In this document: piece by piece, positions 1-5,575 of the stretch
Layout: each line of letters starts with the position of its first letter
Numbering within the stretch: position 1 is the stretch's first letter
Source: Clostridiales bacterium
GTDB lineage: Bacteria; Bacillota; Clostridia; Oscillospirales; Acutalibacteraceae
Length of the DNA: 10,812 nt
Direction of reading: 5' to 3'
Assembly (NCBI GenBank): GCA_019416395.1
Contig: DXXH01000085.1
Span: forward strand, 1 to 10,812
Made by a program: the position numbers and the translations under genes
Notes under the pieces: model-generated
Seen by the model: only the letters and a program-made list of their open reading frames with translations
What the model was told of the DNA's origin: nothing
Database searches by the model: none

Positions 1-22
1 GCCCGGAATTCCGGGCTTTTTT
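1..22 (+). terminator. Rho-independent terminator of an upstream gene
   Basis: A perfect 16-base palindrome (GCCCGGAATTCCGGGC, 1-16) is followed directly by six T residues. This is an intrinsic terminator for a plus-strand gene ending left of the window. It lies outside the tRNA fragment at 53-97, so it most likely belongs to the host chromosome rather than to the element. Confidence 0.7.
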
Positions 23-52
23 CGTACTTGCATCATTTTTGGCAAGTAAACC

Positions 53-97
53 TGGTGCGCACGACTGGATTCGAACCAGCGGCCTACAGAGTCGGAG
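53..97 (-). other. tRNA-Arg(CCG) 3' half: attachment site (att) and element boundary
   Basis: Read on the minus strand, this stretch has an anticodon loop CTCCGAC (anticodon CCG), the 3' side of the anticodon stem (TCTGT), a five-base variable loop AGGCC, a T arm with stem GCTGG/CCAGT around TTCGAAT, the acceptor strand CGTGCGC, discriminator A and CCA. The 5' half (acceptor GCGCACG, D arm, stem ACAGA) is absent on its right side. Elements that integrate into a tRNA 3' half leave the complete tRNA at one end and a copy of the 3' part at the other. By that rule host DNA lies left of 53, and the element starts at about 91-98 and runs right. An old tRNA pseudogene is the main alternative. Confidence 0.8.
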
Positions 98-178
98 AAC
101 TCAGGCCGTCAAAGAAGAAACCCAGGTTTTATGCGGGTTTCAGGTACATCCCACAAATTCAGTGCCCATTTGCGAAAA

Positions 179-213
179 CCGTGGAAGCCCTTGGTACGCC
201 TGGGCTTCCACGG
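179..213. other. Strong 12-bp hairpin near the element end
   Basis: CCGTGGAAGCCC (179-190) and GGGCTTCCACGG (202-213) form a perfect 12-bp stem around an 11-base loop. The stem is flanked by GAAAA on the left and CTTTTC on the right, which could extend it past a bulge. On the minus strand it is followed by TTTTCGC, so it could terminate the ATPase transcript. On the plus strand a short CTTTTCC follows. It could also be a DNA recognition structure of the att region. Confidence 0.55.
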
Positions 214-235
214 CTTTTCCGGTTTTGGGAAAATA

Positions 236-253
236 GTAGTCAAACAGTAGTCA
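236..253. repeat. Tandem GTAGTCA direct repeats, 11 bp apart
   Basis: GTAGTCA occurs at 236-242 and again at 247-253, each preceded by A or CA, an offset of one helical turn. Short direct repeats placed 100-200 bp inside an attachment site resemble arm-type sites of tyrosine integrases. That role is inference; only the repeat and its spacing are seen. Confidence 0.4.
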
Positions 254-373
254 GAGGGTGGGCAGAAAGAGAAAAGTCACTGGGTGAAAGAGGGGCGGAA
301 TTTGTTGGAGATTATATGAGTGACCTTGGGTAACCTTCACCCAGCAAATTCCACATTTACTCCTGGCGCTGTT

Positions 374-2263
374 CTACATAGAAAATGTAGGTCCTTGCTC
401 TAGTTCGTGCTCCTCCTCCTGTTCTTCTTGTTCTAAATCGCTCATCTCCAGACCGATCTCCAGCGTAATCTCCGGCAGTGATTTCAGAAACCACTCCGCA
501 TTGCGATAGGCGATTCCATCTTCCATATTCTGGCCTTCCCCCAGATAGAGAACGAACCTACCTACCAGCTTTCCGAAACGAGGTGATGTCAAGCGAAGCA
601 TTTCTGGATTGCGCAGATGCCTGGCCTGTTCCCGGACGAGTTTATCGCTGTGTTTGATCTCATACACAGCACAAGTGTCGTTTTTCTTGTTTCGGATGAC
701 CATATCATATTCGCCTGTCTCAAAACGAAGCTGAAAAACTTTGTATTTTTCTCCCAATGCCTTAGAGGTTTCCAAAAGGACAATATCCTCCAACATGCGG
801 CCCCTCACTTCTTCCAACAAGCGCTGGGAGATCCTGTCTTTTTCTGTTTCCGCTAGAGAGGCGAAATATTCATCCTTCATCAGAGCATGCACCAAGGCTT
901 GCGCTTGGCAATAGCGCATTCCGGGTTGAGTGAAAAGAACCTTCTCTTCTGGTTCGATACCAGTTGTTCCGTACTCCAAAGGGCACGTGACAATAAGATC
1001 CAGGGCTTCCAGGTATTTTTTGATTTGCGCCACATGGGACTGGGTGAGACCCACAGATTGTTCCTCTCTGTTTCGGATTTCTAAGATTTCCATCAGCCGT
1101 TTGGTAACAGCTTCCCTATCAATTTCATACAAGGCGTCCGTACGTTTTTCCGGGTCACGCTCGTTGCGCAGATTTCGAGCGGTAATGCCCAAGTCGCTGG
1201 AAGTGAAGTCCCTGGTCAACACAGAGAGCACAAAGCGATGGTTCATATCCTCAATAATGCGGTTGATAGCGCCGGTTAATTCACCTGCCTCATAGAGCTC
1301 GTACAGGTGCCCGAAATACTTTCCATATTCGAAGCAGGCAAGAGAATGCTGGATATTTTTGCAGATGGCAGTGTCGATATACCGCCTGGTGGATTCGTCA
1401 TCTCGAAAGGCGATACCTTCCTCTTTTAACTCCTCGTCATCAAAATCTGTTTCTCCCATACGGAGCGTTCCTCCGTAGCGGATGTATTCATCAATGCTGT
1501 CAATTCCCAGCAACCGGCTATATTCCCGATACGGGATGAAGGTGGTGTGTATCATGCGCGACCGGTCGTAGAGCTCATTGTTTTCCGCCAGCCAGAAACC
1601 CAAGGAATCTGTGCCTGACAGAACAATCTTCATTCCCATCATCGTATAGATGTCGGAAAACAAGGCGGCGGAATCTATGAAATCTGCCATCAAGGTCACT
1701 TCGTCAAGAAACACATACCGATACCCTGCCCGGTGCAGTTTATCCAAGTCATCCGTAATATCTCGCATGGTATCGGTGGTGCGCAGTTTCACATAGGCAG
1801 CTTTGGAAAAATCTTCCTCTTCCATCTCCGCAATCGCTTGGAAGAGCATTGTTGTTTTCCCTGTCCGGCGAAGACCGTAGACTACCAATACCCGTGTTCG
1901 CACGCTGCCATGTAGGTACTGAGGGATGCGGTAGAAACAATCCCGTCTTGCCATGTTTCGCGTCCCAGCCACCATTTGTGCCAGTTCTTCGCCTGTCACA
2001 ACATGGGTTTTGTATTCTGCTAGTTGTTCAGGAAAGCGCATCTTTAACTCCTTTCTCTGCTGTTCGAGGTGTTTCCGTTCCGTAATCTGCCTGCGGACTT
2101 CTTCCACGTCTTCTTCCCGAAGGTATTGACTTTTAATTTTCCCTTTCTCGCGCCACTGGCGATAGTGCCGCTTTTTACCATGTATCATTTTCTCAGAGAT
2201 ATACCCGGCAGGAAGTTCAGCAATCTTTTCATCCAGTTGGCGGATTTGCTCATAGTGATTCAC
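374..2263 (-). CDS. AAA_14/DUF4143-like ATP-binding protein with PD-(D/E)XK-like C-terminus
   Basis: A 629-residue predicted cytoplasmic ATPase. Walker A is GLRRTGKTT (130-138), Walker B is YVFLDEV (183-189), and a sensor-like strand IVLSGTDS follows (213-220), as in the AAA_14 domain of the DUF4143 family. Near the C-terminus, D520 and E535-I-K537 in consecutive predicted strands match a PD-(D/E)XK nuclease-like core, and the protein ends in an acidic Glu-rich tail. The first ~75 residues form a separate basic module (GYISEKMIHGKKRHYRQWRE) and a likely coiled coil; I recall similar leaders in other clostridial proteins but cannot name the family. The start is GTG at 2263-2261, with AAGGAGGTGG 7 bases upstream. 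It is a single gene directly inside the att site and is transcribed towards it. The family has no settled function; defence or toxin-like roles are only possible. The gene appears less GC-rich than the operon to its right. Confidence 0.85.
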   Translation of the reverse strand: MNHYEQIRQLDEKIAELPAGYISEKMIHGKKRHYRQWREKGKIKSQYLREEDVEEVRRQITERKHLEQQRKELKMRFPEQLAEYKTHVVTGEELAQMVAGTRNMARRDCFYRIPQYLHGSVRTRVLVVYGLRRTGKTTMLFQAIAEMEEEDFSKAAYVKLRTTDTMRDITDDLDKLHRAGYRYVFLDEVTLMADFIDSAALFSDIYTMMGMKIVLSGTDSLGFWLAENNELYDRSRMIHTTFIPYREYSRLLGIDSIDEYIRYGGTLRMGETDFDDEELKEEGIAFRDDESTRRYIDTAICKNIQHSLACFEYGKYFGHLYELYEAGELTGAINRIIEDMNHRFVLSVLTRDFTSSDLGITARNLRNERDPEKRTDALYEIDREAVTKRLMEILEIRNREEQSVGLTQSHVAQIKKYLEALDLIVTCPLEYGTTGIEPEEKVLFTQPGMRYCQAQALVHALMKDEYFASLAETEKDRISQRLLEEVRGRMLEDIVLLETSKALGEKYKVFQLRFETGEYDMVIRNKKNDTCAVYEIKHSDKLVREQARHLRNPEMLRLTSPRFGKLVGRFVLYLGEGQNMEDGIAYRNAEWFLKSLPEITLEIGLEMSDLEQEEQEEEHELEQGPTFSM

Positions 2264-2292
2264 GTTCTCTCCACCTCCTTTTTTTCGATTTT

Positions 2293-2322
2293 ATTATACC
2301 TCTCCAGTAACCTACTTGTCAA
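2293..2322 (-). promoter_or_regulatory. Consensus sigma-A promoter for the ATPase gene
   Basis: On the minus strand there is a perfect -35 TTGACA (2317-2322) and a perfect -10 TATAAT (2293-2298), separated by 18 bp and about 30 bases upstream of the GTG start. With both hexamers perfect the promoter should be strong unless repressed. The inverted repeat over its -35 box suggests that it is. Confidence 0.8.
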
Positions 2323-2330
2323 GAGGTTAC
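2307..2330. promoter_or_regulatory. Inverted-repeat operator candidate over the -35 box
   Basis: GTAACCT (2307-2313) and AGGTTAC (2324-2330) are perfect 7-bp inverted arms. The spacer between them (ACTTGTCAAG) is itself nearly palindromic, so the symmetry extends to 11 bases per arm apart from one extra A. The -35 hexamer lies inside the repeat, as expected for a repressor site. The regulator is unknown; the XRE protein encoded at 2732-3073 is the nearest candidate. Confidence 0.55.
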
Positions 2331-2501
2331 AGCGAATTCGAGCCATTTTTCCACTGGAACGCAGTGTGCAAAACAGTGCAGAAAAAGGAAGAAGCAAACC
2401 ACCTTGGCAAATCACCTTTTTTAGAACCTCGCATCTCCTCATTTACCATCTGCCTGGTCCGCCGGTATGGCACGTAACAAGTTTCCATGAGTTAATCAAC
2501 A

Positions 2502-2619
2502 GCTTGCCAACTATATCCACACGGGTTGACAACAAAACTCGAAGTTTGCCAACTGAATCGCTAAGTTTAACAATTAACCACTATAGTTTGCCAACTAGTT
2601 GCCAACTCGAGTTGGCAAC
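2502..2619. repeat. Array of TTGCCAACT-like sites with ~21-bp period
   Basis: Core matches start at 2504 (TTGCCAACT), 2526 (TTGACAAC), 2546 (TTGCCAACT), 2567 (TTAACAATT, degenerate) and 2588 (TTGCCAACT), at spacings of 22, 20, 21 and 21. Another copy follows at 2599 (11 bases further), and an inverted copy at 2610-2619 completes a perfect 22-bp palindrome. The unit GTTGCCAAC is itself an odd palindrome. Spacing of two helical turns puts every site on the same face of the DNA, typical of cooperative protein binding. The bound protein is not known. Confidence 0.75.
2598..2619. promoter_or_regulatory. Perfect 22-bp palindrome ending the array
   Basis: GTTGCCAACTC (2598-2608) is followed immediately by its exact reverse complement GAGTTGGCAAC (2609-2619), with no spacer. 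Each arm contains one array unit, so this is a head-to-head pair of sites and probably the strongest binding position. It lies about 75 bp upstream of the XRE -10 box. Confidence 0.7.
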
Positions 2620-2692
2620 CTGAAAGATTCACTTTCTTTTCCTGAAGTTCAAGATCGTATCCAACCCTCATGTTCCAGAAATTCTCTCCCTC

Positions 2693-2698
2693 TATAAT
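2693..2698 (+). promoter_or_regulatory. -10 box of the XRE gene
   Basis: A perfect TATAAT lies 33 bases before the ATG at 2732. No good -35 hexamer is seen 16-18 bp upstream (TGTTCC or nearby), so the promoter is probably weak or needs an activator. The upstream repeat array could provide the control. Confidence 0.5.
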
Positions 2699-2731
2699 GA
2701 ACCTACAATTTCACAATTGGAGGTTTTGTTT

Positions 2732-3073
2732 ATGGAAATCAACTACAAAAAACTGGGTAAACGCATTCAATCCGCCAGGAGGGAGACGGGCCTTTCCCAA
2801 GAGCAGCTGGCCGAAGCCATTGAAAAATCCCCATCCGCTGTCAGCACCATAGAGACCGGAAAGAGAGGGGCCAGCCTGGAGACATTGGTCCGCATTGCAA
2901 ATGTGCTGCAGGTATCCGCCGACTATTTGCTGGCCGATCAGCTGCCCCACATCCCCTGGGAGCCTTCCCGAAAATCGCTCTTCTTTTTTCGAAACTGCGA
3001 GGAATGGGAGCTGTCGCTGCTTCAAGAGGTAGCCCATTGCATCCACGCAGGGCTGCGGCGACGTTTCCGGTAA
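2732..3073 (+). CDS. XRE-family (HTH_3) transcriptional regulator
   Basis: A 113-residue predicted DNA-binding repressor. An HTH_3 domain spans roughly residues 5-65: LGKRIQSARRETGLSQEQLA, then the recognition segment SAVSTIETGKRGASLETL and the closing helices IANVLQVSADYLLA. This is the Cro/C1 layout of a phage- or element-type regulator. The C-terminal 45 residues have no recognisable domain and end in a basic tail. The ATG at 2732 is chosen because GGAGG (2719-2723) sits eight bases upstream; a TTG at 2717 would lie on top of that ribosome site. It is monocistronic, with its own -10 box and a strong terminator. It probably regulates itself, the divergent ATPase gene, or the recombinase operon downstream. 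Confidence 0.9.
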   Translation: MEINYKKLGKRIQSARRETGLSQEQLAEAIEKSPSAVSTIETGKRGASLETLVRIANVLQVSADYLLADQLPHIPWEPSRKSLFFFRNCEEWELSLLQEVAHCIHAGLRRRFR

Positions 3074-3089
3074 ATATTTTCTCGTTTTT

Positions 3090-3131
3090 GACCGGGAGTC
3101 AAGTTCTTGGCTCCCGGTCGCTTTTGTTTTT
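3090..3131 (+). terminator. Rho-independent terminator after the XRE gene
   Basis: GACCGGGAGTC (3090-3100) pairs with GGCTCCCGGTC (3109-3119) as an 11-bp stem with one T-G wobble and an 8-base loop. It is followed by CGCTTTTGTTTTTT. It separates the repressor transcript from the recombinase operon. Confidence 0.85.
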
Positions 3132-3143
3132 TCTGCCATCCAC

Positions 3144-3149
3144 TATAAT
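3144..3149 (+). promoter_or_regulatory. -10 box of the recombinase operon
   Basis: A perfect TATAAT lies 32 bases before the ATG at 3181. The -35 position (about 3121-3127, CTTTTGT) falls in the T tract of the preceding terminator and matches TTGACA poorly, so the promoter may be weak or activator-dependent. Confidence 0.5.
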
Positions 3150-3180
3150 AAGTGCTAAGAAACAGCCGGAGGTGAGAAGC

Positions 3181-3765
3181 ATGGTGGAACATATCCTACC
3201 AGGGACACAGGAACAAGCGGAGGAATCGCCCTTCTCACCATTGCTGCAGCTGACAGGCCCCCAGAAAGGACGGCTGGCCCAGCGCCGCCAGAGGATGGGA
3301 CCTGCCCGGCGGGAACGGCCCTCGCCAGCACACCCCTTTCGTGTGGCGGTGTATATCCGCTATTTCAACCAGACCCGTTACGAGAATTACCTGGAGCTTC
3401 ACAAAAAGGCCTTTGCCGATTCCATGGCCCGCTGCCCCAACTGGGACTTTGTAGGTTTCTATATCGATGAGGGTTCCACCGCGCCCCGCATGGAAAGCGC
3501 CAAAGCCTGGTCGCGGCTGTTGCAGGACTGCCAGGACGGGAAGGTGGACTTGATTGTCACCCAGAAAACGGGAAACGTATCCCAGAAGCCGCTGGAAGTA
3601 TCCTTCTGTGCTAGGCTTTTGGCGGCACTTCCCCATCCGGTGGGGATCTACTTCATTTCGGAGGACATTTTCACGTTGGCGTCCTACTACCAAGAAGATT
3701 TGCGGGATCCCCTCTTCCTGCCGGAGCCAGAAAACTCTGCAAGGGAGGAACATCATGACGCATGA
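3181..3765 (+). CDS. Catalytically dead serine-recombinase paralogue (resolvase domain only)
   Basis: A 194-residue protein that aligns along its length with the N-terminal resolvase domain of the next gene: VAVYIRYFN (55-63) against VAVYARVST, FVGFYIDEGST against LARIYADEGIS, DCQDGKVDLIVT against DCKAGKIDLILT, and LPHPVGIYFISEDIFTL against LPSPVGVFFESECIFSL. The catalytic serine is replaced by F62, and the two arginines of the SRFARN motif are replaced by N132 and Q135. It also lacks the DNA-binding Recombinase domain. It should therefore be unable to cut DNA; a partner or regulator of the active enzyme is the likely role (inference). The start is ATG 3181 with GGAGGTGAG upstream. It is the first gene of the operon and overlaps the active recombinase by 11 nt. 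The intact frame argues against a decayed remnant. Confidence 0.85.
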   Translation: MVEHILPGTQEQAEESPFSPLLQLTGPQKGRLAQRRQRMGPARRERPSPAHPFRVAVYIRYFNQTRYENYLELHKKAFADSMARCPNWDFVGFYIDEGSTAPRMESAKAWSRLLQDCQDGKVDLIVTQKTGNVSQKPLEVSFCARLLAALPHPVGIYFISEDIFTLASYYQEDLRDPLFLPEPENSAREEHHDA

Positions 3766-5575
3766 AGCCGAAAAACGCAGCGGCCTCTCCCAAAAGGAAC
3801 GTGTGCGCCGGAGAATCCACACGCAAATTGACCAGGAGAATTACACGTTCTTCCCTGCCAAAGAACCGCGGGACTTCTTCGGGGAAAGTTCCCGGCTGTC
3901 GGTGGCTGTCTACGCCCGGGTGTCCACCGGGAATGTGGAGCAGACCTCCTCCTACGAGCTGCAGAAAAAGTATTACGAGGATTACGTCCGCCGCCACCCC
4001 AACTGGACTTTGGCGCGCATCTACGCCGATGAGGGGATCAGCGGCACCTCCTTGGCCCATCGGGAGCAATTCCACCAGATGATTACAGATTGCAAGGCTG
4101 GGAAGATTGACCTGATCCTCACCAAAAGTGTCTCCCGCTTCGCCAGGAACGTGGTGGACTGCATCAGCACCGTGCGGATGTTGGGGGAACTTCCCTCTCC
4201 GGTCGGGGTGTTTTTTGAAAGCGAGTGTATTTTCTCCCTGAAGGAAGATTCCCAAATGGCCCTGTCCTTCCAGGCTACCATGGCCCAGGAGGAATCCCAC
4301 ACCCGCAGCCGGAGCATGGAGACTTCCCTGCGGATGCGCCTGGACGGCGGGCTGCCCCTGACTCCCAAGCTGCTGGGGTATTCCCATGACGGCGAAGGGA
4401 ACCTGGTGGTAAACCCCCGGGAAGCCCCCACGGTAAAACTGATTTTTTACCTGTACCTTTACGGCTATTCCACCAGCGAGATTGCGGAAATCCTCACACG
4501 CCAGGGAAGGAAAACATATTTGGGCAATCTTCGGTGGACGTCCAACACGGTGGTACAGGTGCTGCGCAACGAGCGCCACTGCGGGGACGTGCTCACCCGG
4601 AAAACCTTTACCCCCAACTACCTCACCCACAAGGCCAAGAAAAATAAAGGCGACCGTCCCCAGAGCCTTTACCGCAACCACCACGAAGCCATTGTCTCAC
4701 GGGAGGATTTCATCGCCGTCCAACACCTGCTGGACAATGCCAAATACGGCAACAAATCCTTCCTCCCAGAGCTTCGGGTGGTGGACCAAGGGCTGCTGCG
4801 GGGCTTTGTGGTGCTCCATCCACACTGGGCTGGATTTCGTCCAGAGGATTACCTGCAAGCGTCCGCTGCCGCCCACGCAGGAGAAGAGGAGAAGGGGGCT
4901 GCCCCTTCAACCTGGGATGGCTTCGAGCGGACGCGCTCCCAGCTGTTTTCAGACGTGCAGCAGGCATCCATGGTTTTCCAGCGGAATAAGGTGCGGCTGA
5001 GCGCCCTATGTGTGCGGGATTTGGGGGAGCGCAACAAGGTGGAACTGTTGGTGGATCCCCTGCGGAAACTGCTGGCCTTGCGCACAGCCCCTTCCTCGAG
5101 CCGGAACGCCCTTACCTGCTCTACGCTCTCCAACGGCGTGTACCATCCCCGAGAGATGGGCGCCGCCGCGTATTTCTCCACGCTTTTTACTCTGTTGGGG
5201 TGGAATATCGAACTCAAGTACCGCGTATCGGGCATTCGCTACCGTGGGGAGGGAGAGACAGCCTACCTTTTCCTGGCCAAGGACGGGGAGGCATACTTCA
5301 CCCCTCACTCCATAGAAGCCGGTGTGCCGGACGGCTGGGAACCGCTGCTGCGGTCTGGGAAACAAGTCCGGGGCATCCCGGCAGAGTGGATTTCCTCCTT
5401 TGGGGAGGCCTTTGTCCCAGAAGAACCGGCGGAGAAAGAGAGCTGGAACATGAAAGATCCTGGCCGCCTGCTGGAAACCAGGGAAACACTTCGCACCACC
5501 AGCCGGGAAGAGATGGAACGCTATATCCGCTCCATGCTGGGGGACGCCATGGGAAAGGAAGCTTGGAATGGCTGA
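3755..5575 (+). CDS. Large serine recombinase (site-specific integrase), zinc-ribbon-less type
   Basis: A 606-residue serine recombinase of the resolvase/invertase superfamily that should cut, exchange and rejoin DNA through a 5'-phosphoserine link. The resolvase domain (about 48-190) has the catalytic motif YARVST with S57, YADEGISGTS (90-99) and SRFARN with R128 and R131. A Recombinase domain (PF07508-like, about 215-350) follows, from LLGYSHDGEGNLVVNPREA to the NERHCGDVLTRKT segment. The usual CxxC zinc ribbon is missing. In its place are an FVVLHPHWAGFRPEDY segment and a C-terminal domain (429-510, plus IPAEWISSFGEAF) that recurs in the next two genes. The N-terminal extension of 47 residues is longer than usual. 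The start is ATG 3755 with GGGAGGAA four bases upstream; the upstream in-frame extension overlaps the preceding gene and is unlike the family. Confidence 0.9.
   Translation: MTHEAEKRSGLSQKERVRRRIHTQIDQENYTFFPAKEPRDFFGESSRLSVAVYARVSTGNVEQTSSYELQKKYYEDYVRRHPNWTLARIYADEGISGTSLAHREQFHQMITDCKAGKIDLILTKSVSRFARNVVDCISTVRMLGELPSPVGVFFESECIFSLKEDSQMALSFQATMAQEESHTRSRSMETSLRMRLDGGLPLTPKLLGYSHDGEGNLVVNPREAPTVKLIFYLYLYGYSTSEIAEILTRQGRKTYLGNLRWTSNTVVQVLRNERHCGDVLTRKTFTPNYLTHKAKKNKGDRPQSLYRNHHEAIVSREDFIAVQHLLDNAKYGNKSFLPELRVVDQGLLRGFVVLHPHWAGFRPEDYLQASAAAHAGEEEKGAAPSTWDGFERTRSQLFSDVQQASMVFQRNKVRLSALCVRDLGERNKVELLVDPLRKLLALRTAPSSSRNALTCSTLSNGVYHPREMGAAAYFSTLFTLLGWNIELKYRVSGIRYRGEGETAYLFLAKDGEAYFTPHSIEAGVPDGWEPLLRSGKQVRGIPAEWISSFGEAFVPEEPAEKESWNMKDPGRLLETRETLRTTSREEMERYIRSMLGDAMGKEAWNG

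Larger units (their letters stand above)
98..373. other. Gene-free end of the element next to the att site
   Basis: No convincing coding region is present. The stretch contains a 12-bp hairpin (179-213), direct GTAGTCA repeats (236-242 and 247-253) and interleaved inverted pairs (281-352), annotated separately. Such symmetry next to an attachment site fits binding sites for an integrase or excisionase, but it could equally be the 3' untranslated region of the minus-strand ATPase gene that ends at 374. Confidence 0.45.
2331..2731. other. Intergenic control region between divergent genes
   Basis: About 400 bases without a credible gene separate the ATPase promoter from the XRE gene. The left half (2331-2500) shows nothing I can name. 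The right half carries the 21-bp phased repeat array (2502-2619) and a -10 box for the XRE gene (2693-2698). The region is visibly more AT-rich than the flanking genes. An operator array, a centromere-like site for the ParB-like proteins, or iterons of a replication origin are all possible. Confidence 0.6.

Noticed and set aside
53..130. Complete tRNA gene on the minus strand
   Set aside because: The 5' half (GCGCACG acceptor strand, D arm and ACAGA stem) is absent; only the anticodon loop to CCA is present.
28..333. Open frame of 101 codons reading RTTGFEPAAYR, and a second frame reading DWIRTSGLQSRRT
   Set aside because: Both peptides are the well-known spurious translations of the tRNA T arm and acceptor stem; there is no ribosome site and no family match.
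2260..2442. 60-codon minus-strand frame upstream of the ATPase
   Set aside because: It spans the consensus promoter and the operator-like repeat of the ATPase gene.
2502..2619. CRISPR array
   Set aside because: Units are only about 9-12 bases, with steps near 21 bases and no unique spacers; this fits protein-binding sites.
2069..2623. 184-codon plus-strand open frame
   Set aside because: It lies opposite the start of the ATPase gene and its promoter and runs through the repeat array; the composition is not protein-like and there is no ribosome site.
3554..3754. Longer N-terminus for the large serine recombinase
   Set aside because: The extra 67 residues are a shadow of the preceding gene; the ATG at 3755 has a good ribosome site and gives the family-like start.
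3671..4684. 337-codon minus-strand open frame
   Set aside because: It is antisense to the recombinase; it arises from GC-rich codons and has no recognisable domain.
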